Of a DNA stretch of 38,951 nt, positions 1 through 7,750 are shown piece by piece. Each line of letters starts with the position of its first letter. Position 1 is the stretch's first letter. Both the position numbers and the translations under genes were made by a program. This stretch comes from a virus. Under the pieces are notes generated by a model. It was not told the origin of the DNA. It worked only from the letters and a program-made list of their open reading frames with translations, and did no database searches. The DNA is taken from the IMG/VR virus record IMGVR_UViG_3300021963_000289, positions 1-38,951 of that record; one strand, given 5' to 3'.

Positions 1-20
1 GAGAAGCCCCTGGAAATAAT

Positions 21-1097
21 ATGTCAGAAATATTAAAATTTTCGCATGGTTTTGGCTGGAAAGAGGCGGAATCTGCAATGCAAACCATAACTTCACCGAG
101 TAGAGAAGCATCTGCTGGTAAATTTGGTAGTATTGTTAATAATAATAAAGTCTTGTCTGCCATGGCAAATGGAGCTGCTGGTCGTGGAGCAGTAGAAACA
201 AACGCAAGAGACCAAAATGCAGATCATGATCAATTCATGAACACATATCCAAATCACGTTTTCGGAGCTCTTAATGTTATTAAGCAAGTTTTAATTAGAG
301 AACAGGGTCTTAATTTTAGTCAAGAATTTTCACTTAAGTTCGAATATGAACTACGTAGTTTTGAAGGGGCTAACCCTAAAATTATGATGCTAGATCAACT
401 TGCCAATCTTTTAGCTCTAACATATAATAATGCTCCTTTCTGGGGAGGATCTGTTAGATATATTGGAGGTGGTGGTGGAGCTGCAAAACCATTAGGTAAC
501 CTTAATAAGTTAAGATCGGGAGATTATATGGGATTTGCAGGATCTATTGTTGAAGATATGGGTAAAATGTTTGGAGGTGCTCTTAAAGGAGGAGGAACTG
601 CAGTTGATAAAATGCTAGCTGGTGATTTTAGTGGAGCACTTGCTGGATTAAAAGATAATAAAATGCTAAACAACCTGATCGGTGGACCTGCTATGGAAAT
701 GTTTAACTCACCGCAAGGAGCCGAAGCTGCCAATGCGTTATTAACAGGAGATCCTACTGGAAACTGGCACGTAACTATCGGAAATCCATTAGATCCTATT
801 ATGGTTATTGGTAATTTATGTATGACTGACTGCGAGATAACATTTGAAGGTGCAAATTCACTACAAGATTTTCCGGAAAGATTAGTGGCTGTAATTAAAT
901 TAAAACCAGGTAGACCTAGAGATAAAGCAGAAATCGAATCAATGTTTAACGCTGGACGTGGTAGATTCTACTTACAGCCAGATGATGTTGCAGATATTAA
1001 TGCAACAACTGATGTTAATCAATGGGGTAACAAAGATAAAGGAGGAATTAAAAAAGGAGACTTTATTAATGTCTTTAGAAAAATGAGTAATGGTTAA
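21..1097 (+). CDS. Tail-tube/baseplate structural protein (gp48/gp54-like candidate)
   Basis: 358 aa, first gene of a baseplate cluster, directly before gp53-like and hub-like genes. Its position suggests a tube-initiation or tube-cap role at the baseplate centre. The N-terminal half contains a conserved-looking block (residues 95-150, with FEYELRSF and NNAPFWGG). Residues 165-245 are a Gly/Ala/Met-rich, weakly hydrophobic insert. Residues 248-318 form a second block (IGNLCMTDCEITFEG, FPERLVAVIKLKPGRPRDK) of the alternating-strand type seen in tail-tube-related folds. I recognise this as a phage structural pattern but cannot assign a T4 number with certainty. The frame is open upstream to the window edge, so the true start could lie outside. 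The ATG at 21 is chosen because it has an A-rich leader (AAATAAT) and an MSE start like neighbouring MSD/MSE starts. Confidence 0.6.
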   Translation: MSEILKFSHGFGWKEAESAMQTITSPSREASAGKFGSIVNNNKVLSAMANGAAGRGAVETNARDQNADHDQFMNTYPNHVFGALNVIKQVLIREQGLNFSQEFSLKFEYELRSFEGANPKIMMLDQLANLLALTYNNAPFWGGSVRYIGGGGGAAKPLGNLNKLRSGDYMGFAGSIVEDMGKMFGGALKGGGTAVDKMLAGDFSGALAGLKDNKMLNNLIGGPAMEMFNSPQGAEAANALLTGDPTGNWHVTIGNPLDPIMVIGNLCMTDCEITFEGANSLQDFPERLVAVIKLKPGRPRDKAEIESMFNAGRGRFYLQPDDVADINATTDVNQWGNKDKGGIKKGDFINVFRKMSNG

Positions 1098-1124
1098 TCT
1101 ATACTATTAAAAATAAAAACAATA

Positions 1125-1622
1125 ATGAGATTTAATACTTTAGAAAAAAAGCAAAGATCAATAGATAACACAAAATACGTGTTTACTATGCCAACTGTTA
1201 TATTTACAAATAATGTAGATATAATGGGGGAACATATTGTTACTGAAGACCAGGTTGGTAGAATAGATTTAATCTCTTTAAAATATTATAGAGACGCTGA
1301 TTATTGTGACTACATATTAAAATGGAATGGAATATCGAATCCTTTTATTATTGCAGAGGGAGATGTTCTAGAAATTCCAATAAATACTTCAGTTCTTGCA
1401 ACTATTAAACCAGTAAGACTAGTAGGGCCGGCAAATCAAATCTCAATTAGAGACCAATTCGTTGACACTAAGAGACTTCCAGTTAAAGATGCTAAGAGAA
1501 TTGAATATCTACAAAGAAAGGCTGCTCAAAAAGCAAACGGATCAAAACAGATTTTACCTCCTAATATTTTAAAAGAAGGAGATTCTAATATTCAAATCGG
1601 AAACGGATTTATTACTATTTAA
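1125..1622 (+). CDS. 53: Baseplate wedge protein gp53-like, LysM-type domain
   Basis: 165 aa. Residues 40-88 read as a LysM-like module (GRIDLISLKYYRDADY, then LKWNGISNPF and GDVLEIP). This is the pattern of T4 gp53, the wedge protein that ties adjacent baseplate wedges together; T4 gp53 is slightly longer (196 aa). The remainder is basic and polar, with a long charged C-terminal extension (residues 105-150) that may contact neighbouring wedge subunits. A 27-bp A-rich leader precedes the ATG with no Shine-Dalgarno. The stop codon shares its last A with the start of the next gene (TAATG), implying translational coupling with the hub protein. Family assignment rests on the LysM signature plus location among baseplate genes; a generic LysM baseplate protein is the alternative. 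Confidence 0.78.
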   Translation: MRFNTLEKKQRSIDNTKYVFTMPTVIFTNNVDIMGEHIVTEDQVGRIDLISLKYYRDADYCDYILKWNGISNPFIIAEGDVLEIPINTSVLATIKPVRLVGPANQISIRDQFVDTKRLPVKDAKRIEYLQRKAAQKANGSKQILPPNILKEGDSNIQIGNGFITI

Positions 1623-3817
1623 TGGCAGCAATTGAAAATCATATTCTTACTATAACCGAACCTACTATTAAATTAGATCAGGTTAAATTTGCATCGCTTG
1701 GAGAAGGCGAGGGTAATGAAAAGGCAAACACGAGTAAAGGTTACATTTTAATGGTATCGATTAATGGATATACTTTTAGTGATTGGGAAATTCTTTCAAT
1801 GGAGCTAGACTGCACAGGTACCGTTCCAACTATAGATTTATCAATCATCGATACTGAAGGTGTTTTTGGAGTTGATTCATTCCCTAGAGATGGTGATGTT
1901 ATTAACTTTAGAATGGGAACTTTAGAAAAGGACCAATATAAAGATATAAGAATTGATTTTGATATTTCAAATGCAGATGCTCCACCTCAAAGAGGAGAGG
2001 GCCGCGGAAACAAGTATCATTTTAGCGGTAGGATAAAGGTTCCAGGATTATATTCTGAGGATTGCAAATCATACGGTGTTGGTACTTCTTTAGACCATAT
2101 TGAATCTATTGCAAATGATTTAAAACTTGGAGTTGCTACTAACGTTGACACTGCTGATGATTCGATGAATCTGGTTATACCATACAATTCTATGTTTGAT
2201 ACATTAGAAGATTTGGTTAGACACTCCTATATTGACGAGGATAGCTTCCAGACCTATTGTATTGATCCTTATTACTATGTGAATTATGTTAACTTAAATA
2301 AGTTAATGGATTCAGAAGAAAGTATAGAGAAAATGATTGCCGCTTTTGAAAAAGAATTGGCAGATACTCCACAAATTCCAGCGGAAGGAGTAAATAAGGC
2401 GCAAAGAGCCCTTATTTTAACAAATCATAAGAGAGATCAGGGATCAAATTTATTTATAGTAAAACAATCTCTTAAAAATAAAGCGGGAACTGCAGCCAAA
2501 AAGAATGGTTACAAAAGGGTTCTTCAATATTTTGAAAATGATTCTGATGAAGGATTAGTTTCTCATGATATCGAACCTCTAGCGAGCAAAAACATGAAAG
2601 ATATCGAAGAACCTATGAAAGGTCGTCGAGATGAAGATCGATATAAAAACGAAATCAAGTATAAATACGTTGGTAGAAAATGTGGAGATCCTGAAACTTC
2701 AAATACACATTTGAATTATGAGTATTCTGCAATAAGTAATGCTCAAAACATTGCAGAAGTTACAAAAATGTCTTTAGACATTGAATTAGCTACTTTTAAT
2801 CCAGCACTGCATAGATTTCATAAAATACCTGTTCTTATATACACAGGAGAGAGACAAAGATTAGACGCTGAAAATCAAGTAAAAGAAAAGAAGGAAAAGG
2901 ATGGATTTGATAGTAAGCCAACTGATAAAGAAAACGGTGGATTAAATCCAGGTGAAATGGTTGTGGATGAATTCTTGAGTGGTTATTATGTTATTGGAGG
3001 TTTTAAATATCTTTATAAAGCGGGAGCTACTTCAGTTAAACAAGAAGTTAATTTGTTGAGAAGAGAATGGCCAAGTAGAGTTAATAATATTAACCCTGAA
3101 ACAGTTGCTCCAGCAACAACACCACCTCCAGCGCCAGCGCCTCCTGTTGCACCAGCACCAGAACCTCCGGCACCAGCTCCAGCACCAGAACCGCCTAAAG
3201 AACCTGTGTTTACATTAGACATATCAGACTTTAATGGTAACGGAAATAATCTTTTAGGTTCATGGTTCGAATTTGACGATACTATTTTATGGAAGGCTGA
3301 TGATATTACTCTAGTAACTGAAACTCCTAAAATTAAAGCGGTATTTAGTGGACCATCCGATTATGAGGTTGAGGGTACTGTTTCAATGGAAACAAAATCA
3401 AATAAGGCTGAAGTAAAATATTCATTCGAAATAGTTGAGTGGAATACTGAATTTAAAATACCTAAAGATACCTTTAAAGACAAGGAGGGTAGTTATACTG
3501 TAGATATAATTTTAACATATAAAGACCAAACAGTTAAAGAAACAAAGAAATTTGAATGGAAACCGTGGAAGCCTGATCAATCGTATGGATACGATGTAAC
3601 TAATATGAGTAAACTACAGTATGCTAAAGAAACAAAATCAAGTACAGAGCGTGGTAAATTTATTGGAACATATACATTAGCAGGAGAAGCGACTAAGGCA
3701 AATGGAGGTAAGGCACCGATGAGCGGTAAAATTGAAGGTGAAAACTTAAATGATGTTTCAAAACAAACAGAAGCAGCATGGAACGCTGAAATTGAAAAAG
3801 CAAGAACAAGTAAATAA
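1622..3817 (+). CDS. Baseplate hub protein, gp27/late-control-D-like, with Pro/Ala linker and C-terminal Ig-like region
   Basis: 731 aa. The N-terminal part (about 1-490) has the organisation expected of hub proteins of the gp27/GpD/Mu gp44 group. It opens with beta strands (YILMVSINGYTFSDWEIL), followed by MELDCTGTVPTIDLSIID, a segment GTSLDHIESIANDLKLGV, and later GYYVIGGFKYLY. Residues about 495-528 are a Pro/Ala linker (PAPAPEPP-type repeats). The C-terminal 200 residues look like one or two beta-sandwich modules (KAVFSGPSDYEVEGTVSM; SYTVDIILTYKDQTV) and end in a charged tail. The role would be the trimeric adaptor between spike and tube. It is larger than T4 gp27 (391 aa) because of the linker and C-terminal modules, which may carry an accessory or peptidoglycan-contacting function. 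It starts by TAATG overlap with the gp53-like gene. Confidence 0.68.
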   Translation: MAAIENHILTITEPTIKLDQVKFASLGEGEGNEKANTSKGYILMVSINGYTFSDWEILSMELDCTGTVPTIDLSIIDTEGVFGVDSFPRDGDVINFRMGTLEKDQYKDIRIDFDISNADAPPQRGEGRGNKYHFSGRIKVPGLYSEDCKSYGVGTSLDHIESIANDLKLGVATNVDTADDSMNLVIPYNSMFDTLEDLVRHSYIDEDSFQTYCIDPYYYVNYVNLNKLMDSEESIEKMIAAFEKELADTPQIPAEGVNKAQRALILTNHKRDQGSNLFIVKQSLKNKAGTAAKKNGYKRVLQYFENDSDEGLVSHDIEPLASKNMKDIEEPMKGRRDEDRYKNEIKYKYVGRKCGDPETSNTHLNYEYSAISNAQNIAEVTKMSLDIELATFNPALHRFHKIPVLIYTGERQRLDAENQVKEKKEKDGFDSKPTDKENGGLNPGEMVVDEFLSGYYVIGGFKYLYKAGATSVKQEVNLLRREWPSRVNNINPETVAPATTPPPAPAPPVAPAPEPPAPAPAPEPPKEPVFTLDISDFNGNGNNLLGSWFEFDDTILWKADDITLVTETPKIKAVFSGPSDYEVEGTVSMETKSNKAEVKYSFEIVEWNTEFKIPKDTFKDKEGSYTVDIILTYKDQTVKETKKFEWKPWKPDQSYGYDVTNMSKLQYAKETKSSTERGKFIGTYTLAGEATKANGGKAPMSGKIEGENLNDVSKQTEAAWNAEIEKARTSK

Positions 3818-3830
3818 AGATAAATAATAT

Positions 3831-5027
3831 ATGTCAGATTTTAAAACACCAAACGACTTTAGAAAAGGTTCATATAATAAGTACCCATACCAGGATCCTA
3901 CTTACCTTTCGTTTGCACTAATGTTTGACTGGTTCGATCCTGAAAATTCACCACTATTGTCTGAACCTGCTGAAAAATTCTTAGCCGATTTAGCAGAGAA
4001 AGATTCTTTTTATAAAGAAAGGCTTGAAGACCTTCAAGCGTTCAAAGATGCTCTTTATACAATTAACATGGAGTTGCCATGGTACTGGCAATCTCTTAAA
4101 GGATTAGAAAGATTACAGCAATATGATCCATTAAGAAATTATTGGGGTGGAGATGACGCTAAACTTGAAATTGAAACTTTAGAATCATTAAACCTTCCAA
4201 TTGCAGGTTTAATGCACTTATATAGAAGAGCAATATTTGATGAACGCAAATGGGGCTACATTCTACCTGTGAATTTGAGAAAATTCAGAATGTGGATATA
4301 TGTTACTGAAGTTAGAACAATTCAAGTAAATGCTGATACGAAGGTAGGCGGAGTTAATAAAAATACTGCTCTTAAAGATTTTCCTTCAAATATTAAGCCA
4401 ACTGTCGATGTAACTAATAAGAATAAAGATATTATGGGTACTGGCGGTAGACCATACTTTATGATTGGATTGGATTATTGCGAATTTGATATGATGACAG
4501 GCTCTAATATTTTTGCAGATCTTTCTAAAAGCCCGGAAAATGTAGCATCGAATTCAATCACTATAACATATGCAAGTTCTAAAAAAGTAGAGGCAAGAGT
4601 ACTTAATGGTATTGTTGATCCTTTAAAGTATTCAACAAATCAATTATCTCCAGCACCTGATTCTGAGTTTTTTGAACCTAGTTCAAAATCACCAATGGAA
4701 TTTGCCAAAGATAAACTTAATGGTAAAATTGATGAAGTTTCTGCAAAAGCAAAAGATTCTGCTAAAAAATTAGCAGAAGCAAAGAAACAAGAATTGATTC
4801 AAGCCGCTAGAGATAAAACAGTTAATAGAATACCGACATTTGAAAACGTATATTCTAATTTTATTAGAAGAGTAGATCAAGCGACAAATGTTCAACAAGT
4901 TGCTAAAGATTTAGGAAATGTAATACCTTCAAATATTGCTAATGTTGCAGGAGGAGGTACTATTAAACAAGCGCTTGATAAAGGAGCACAAAACGCAGTT
5001 AAAAACCTAGGAAACGCTTACGATTAA
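3831..5027 (+). CDS. Baseplate/tail-tube-proximal structural protein, unassigned
   Basis: 398 aa, between the hub and the gp5-like spike gene. The N-terminal half is Trp/Tyr-rich (LMFDWFDPENSP, MELPWYWQSLKGLERLQQYDP), followed by a compact beta region (KFRMWIYVTEVRTIQV, RPYFMIGLDYCEFDM, SNSITITYASSKKVEARVL). That beta region resembles the tube-like domain of tail-tube initiator proteins. Residues about 285-330 are Lys/Ala-rich and likely helical (KDKLNGKIDEVSAKAKDSAKK). The C-terminus is Gly/Ala/Asn-rich. Placement suggests a gp48/gp54-type tube-nucleating protein or second hub component, but I cannot name it. Leader: GATAAATAATAT directly before the ATG. The stop overlaps the next start (TAATG), so it is probably translated with the spike gene. 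Confidence 0.6.
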   Translation: MSDFKTPNDFRKGSYNKYPYQDPTYLSFALMFDWFDPENSPLLSEPAEKFLADLAEKDSFYKERLEDLQAFKDALYTINMELPWYWQSLKGLERLQQYDPLRNYWGGDDAKLEIETLESLNLPIAGLMHLYRRAIFDERKWGYILPVNLRKFRMWIYVTEVRTIQVNADTKVGGVNKNTALKDFPSNIKPTVDVTNKNKDIMGTGGRPYFMIGLDYCEFDMMTGSNIFADLSKSPENVASNSITITYASSKKVEARVLNGIVDPLKYSTNQLSPAPDSEFFEPSSKSPMEFAKDKLNGKIDEVSAKAKDSAKKLAEAKKQELIQAARDKTVNRIPTFENVYSNFIRRVDQATNVQQVAKDLGNVIPSNIANVAGGGTIKQALDKGAQNAVKNLGNAYD

Positions 5028-5746
5028 TGGCAACAGATAAAGAATTAGACAAGGATAATATTAGGGAAACCCACTGGATTGGTGAGGTTGTAGATAATGC
5101 TGATCCTAAGTTTCTTGGTAGATGCCGTGTTAAAGTTTTTGGTAAGTTTGATAAACTACCAAATGATGCTATTCCATGGGCAACCCCAATGAATAGAGAT
5201 TTTGTAGGAGCTCATCATACTCCAAATGTTGGAACTATTGTCGCCGTTAGATTTGACAATGGTAACATATATCATCCTGAATATTGGTTTCAAATTAATC
5301 AAAGTAAAGCGTTAAAGGCTGATGTATTAGAAAAATCAGGAAAAGCGCAAGATGTTGTATCATTAATATATGATGAAGTAAGAAACATTAGAATCTATCA
5401 CTCGCCTGAGGATGGATTAGTAATTACACGAGGCACCGGAGCAAAAGAGAGACCCTTGATTCAAATTGATGAGAAGGGTTATATTAAAATATCGAGTGCT
5501 GAAAAAATATTCTTAGATTCTGGTAATGTATTCTTAAGTAATACTGGCGAAGGTAGCGAAGATGAAGCAGAACCTACGGTTCGCGGAGTATCTCTTGAAA
5601 AATGGTTAAATAAATTGCTTGATGATTATAAGAACCATTTTCATCCGACAGGAGTTGGTCCTTCAGGACCTCCGGCAGCAGCAACGCCATCAACTGTTAG
5701 TAGTTTAAAATCGTCACATAAAGACTATCAACAAAAGGGTAAATAG
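5027..5746 (+). CDS. 5: Baseplate central spike protein, gp5-like N-terminal OB fold without lysozyme
   Basis: 239 aa. Residues 14-90 match the OB-fold of T4 gp5/GpV-type spike proteins: WIGEVVDNADPKFLGRCRVKVFG, then LPNDAIPWATPMN, then PNVGTIVAVRFDNG and HPEYWFQIN. Residues 115-170 are a second small beta region (IRIYHSPEDGLVITRG, ISSAEKIFLDSGNVFL) that looks like the start of a spike stem. The C-terminus is Gly/Pro/Ala-rich after a conserved NHFHPTG motif. T4 gp5 is 575 aa with an internal lysozyme and a beta-helix; both are absent, so this is a minimal spike and peptidoglycan cleavage must come from another protein. It overlaps the previous gene by one base. A GATATATAA promoter-like motif follows immediately. 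Confidence 0.82.
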   Translation: MATDKELDKDNIRETHWIGEVVDNADPKFLGRCRVKVFGKFDKLPNDAIPWATPMNRDFVGAHHTPNVGTIVAVRFDNGNIYHPEYWFQINQSKALKADVLEKSGKAQDVVSLIYDEVRNIRIYHSPEDGLVITRGTGAKERPLIQIDEKGYIKISSAEKIFLDSGNVFLSNTGEGSEDEAEPTVRGVSLEKWLNKLLDDYKNHFHPTGVGPSGPPAAATPSTVSSLKSSHKDYQQKGK

Positions 5747-5756
5747 GATATATAAT
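5747..5756 (+). promoter_or_regulatory. Candidate phage late promoter element GATATATAAT
   Basis: Exact GATATATAA core between the stop of the spike gene and the ATG at 5774 (27 bases from motif start to ATG). The same 9-mer occurs upstream of other blocks in this window. It differs from the T4 late element TATAAATA but is of the same type. Confidence 0.45.
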
Positions 5757-5773
5757 TTCTAAAACGTTATATT

Positions 5774-7702
5774 ATGCCAGCACAGTGGCCAATTTTCATT
5801 AATAAAGTATCAGCAAAATTATCTGGTCTAAGCGCAGAAAGCATAGACGAATTTGCTGTGTTTTTAGCAGGTGAATATTTTAATAGCGTAAAAACATCTC
5901 AAACGATGTTTGGTAATATGCATCAATCTGGCCAAAAACCAATTCTTGAAGAGGGTTTTAAAAAGGCATTTAAGAAAATATATGATGAGGAAACTGTTGA
6001 ATTTGAAAGTAAATTTTCTAATTCAAAGTATGCTGATATGTTTGAAAAGTCCCAAGGACCAGACACTAATTTTGATACATATTGCGAACTTGAAAAATGG
6101 ACTGAAAAAAATAAAGATAATTTAGAGAAGTTTTTATTTTACCCGTTCTTCCCATCGACATGCCCTACTGAAGAAAAACCACAAGCTACTGGAGAAATAG
6201 ATTCAAATTTATTAGAAGAAGCTTCAAAACCTGGAGAACCTGAAAGATATGTTACTATGACTATCTCAGGATTTACCGAAGGGATTAACTACAAATTATT
6301 ATATTCTATCAATGGTACTGATCAGCCAATTCAGATTGCGACAGACAATGTACTACATGTGCTTGCACCAACCCAATCCGGATCTTACACTTATATTTTT
6401 AAGAGTGTTTATGGCCCTGACGGGACTACATTATTAAAAGAAATAAACAAAACAATAACTCTTGAAATTAAACCCGAAGGTGTTAATGTTATTGAAGAGA
6501 TCAAAGACCCTTTTGCTGATAAAAAAACCAGACCTTCAATTCCTGAAATGACAGAAGATGAGCGAGCTAAAAAAATAGCGCTTCGAGTTGTTTATCAAAA
6601 CGATGGTTCCGCAGAATATGGAGAATGGGTAGATAGACTAGACATTGGACATAATAAAGCCTTTGGTAAAAAAGTAAAAGCTGAAGTTTTTAAAATACTA
6701 GGAGTAAAAGGAAACACATATGAAGATATAAAAGACAGTGTTGCCCGTAAAAAAGCATTATTAAAAGCGGAATCTTTTAGAAAAGATTTAATTGAACGCT
6801 TTAATAAGCAGGGTAATCAAGGAGGAGTATTCGGTATCACTAAAAAAGATATTGAAGATGGTTTTAAATCAGAACTTAAAAAGTATGAAATTAAGTATAA
6901 GAACTCCCTATCTGAAAGTGATTTGATTAAAGACATTTTATCTGAAGATAAAACTCTTAAAAAAGAGGATGCAATCCAAAAATTATATGGACTCCCAAAG
7001 GCCAGTAATATACCTAACCCGATAAATGAGTACATTTTTCAGGAGGAGCATATTGATAATAAACCAAGAATACCGAACTGGTTAAATGCAGCAGATATCT
7101 GCAAATTTGTTTATTTTAAAGAAATTGATAAACGAATGGATGGATATTCAGATAGAAATATGAAAAAAGATAATGGAACAAATAGCTTTTTTGATAAATT
7201 TATTTATGAAAATGCAGAATTGAAAAGAAACACTAAAAAGATTATAGAATATCTTAAAGAAAAAAATAAATGGTACGATCTGTTAAGAAAATGGGGTAAT
7301 TCGATGACTGGTAAAGTAGAAGAGGATTCACAAGGAGGTGATGGATATGAAGTAATGGCACAAGCTATTATTGATTATTGGAAAAGTACTGCAGTTCAAC
7401 CATTCGCACCAGGCCCACCGATAACTCCATGTACTTCAGTTCCTCCGCTTGGGGGTAAATATGCTCCAATATCTTATGGTAACAAAAGCGCTTTAGCTGC
7501 TGATTTAAGAAAGGCATGGAATACTGGAAAGAGATTTAAAATGCAACCATTAATGCCAGTCGCTTCAAAGGCAGTTGCTTCAGCCGTTGCAGTTTCATGC
7601 GCAAAACATTTATTAGGAGTTAAATTCCTATACTTAGGCGGATTAATAGTACCGACAGGTCCTCCAATCCCGATGGTCGGTGTAAGTCCGACAACATTCT
7701 AA
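5774..7702 (+). CDS. Large baseplate-associated protein of unknown function
   Basis: 642 aa, next to the spike gene and preceded by a GATATATAAT motif. Not recognised. Residues 1-130 are mainly helical. About 155-232 look like an Ig-type beta module (YVTMTISGFTEGINYKLLYSI through SGSYTYIFKSVYGPDG). Residues 250-520 are long, highly charged, Lys/Glu-rich and helical, with many aromatic residues. The C-terminal 120 residues change character: GYEVMAQAIIDYWKST, a Pro-rich stretch with ITPCTSVPP, then Ala/Val-rich GlyPro strands (AVASAVAVSCAKHLLG; IVPTGPPIPMVGVSP). That ending suggests a capping or tip-like assembly domain, possibly interacting with the short spike, but this is inference. It could also be the baseplate lytic or tape-related component; I see no catalytic signature that would prove it. 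Confidence 0.5.
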   Translation: MPAQWPIFINKVSAKLSGLSAESIDEFAVFLAGEYFNSVKTSQTMFGNMHQSGQKPILEEGFKKAFKKIYDEETVEFESKFSNSKYADMFEKSQGPDTNFDTYCELEKWTEKNKDNLEKFLFYPFFPSTCPTEEKPQATGEIDSNLLEEASKPGEPERYVTMTISGFTEGINYKLLYSINGTDQPIQIATDNVLHVLAPTQSGSYTYIFKSVYGPDGTTLLKEINKTITLEIKPEGVNVIEEIKDPFADKKTRPSIPEMTEDERAKKIALRVVYQNDGSAEYGEWVDRLDIGHNKAFGKKVKAEVFKILGVKGNTYEDIKDSVARKKALLKAESFRKDLIERFNKQGNQGGVFGITKKDIEDGFKSELKKYEIKYKNSLSESDLIKDILSEDKTLKKEDAIQKLYGLPKASNIPNPINEYIFQEEHIDNKPRIPNWLNAADICKFVYFKEIDKRMDGYSDRNMKKDNGTNSFFDKFIYENAELKRNTKKIIEYLKEKNKWYDLLRKWGNSMTGKVEEDSQGGDGYEVMAQAIIDYWKSTAVQPFAPGPPITPCTSVPPLGGKYAPISYGNKSALAADLRKAWNTGKRFKMQPLMPVASKAVASAVAVSCAKHLLGVKFLYLGGLIVPTGPPIPMVGVSPTTF

Positions 7703-7708
7703 AAATTT

Positions 7709-7718
7709 AATATATAAC
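7709..7718 (+). promoter_or_regulatory. Candidate late promoter element AATATATAAC before the S1 gene
   Basis: AATATATAAC, one base from the GATATATAA(C/T) consensus, 42 bases upstream of the S1-like gene's ATG. It is followed by a long A-rich leader (CCTTAAAAATTAAAACA) with no Shine-Dalgarno. With the downstream terminator it frames the S1-like gene as its own transcription unit. Confidence 0.4.
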
Positions 7719-7750
7719 TTATAAATTATTAACCCTTAAAAATTAAAACA

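Noticed and set aside
3013-3222. 69-aa minus-strand ORF rich in Gly/Ala
   Set aside because: Complement of the Pro/Ala linker of the hub gene; composition is a by-product of CCA/GCA codons and there is no leader or neighbour on that strand.
7380-7702. PAAR-type spike tip in the C-terminus of the 642-aa protein
   Set aside because: Some Pro/Gly-rich motifs are suggestive, but the repeated PAAR motifs and metal-binding His/Cys set are not visible.
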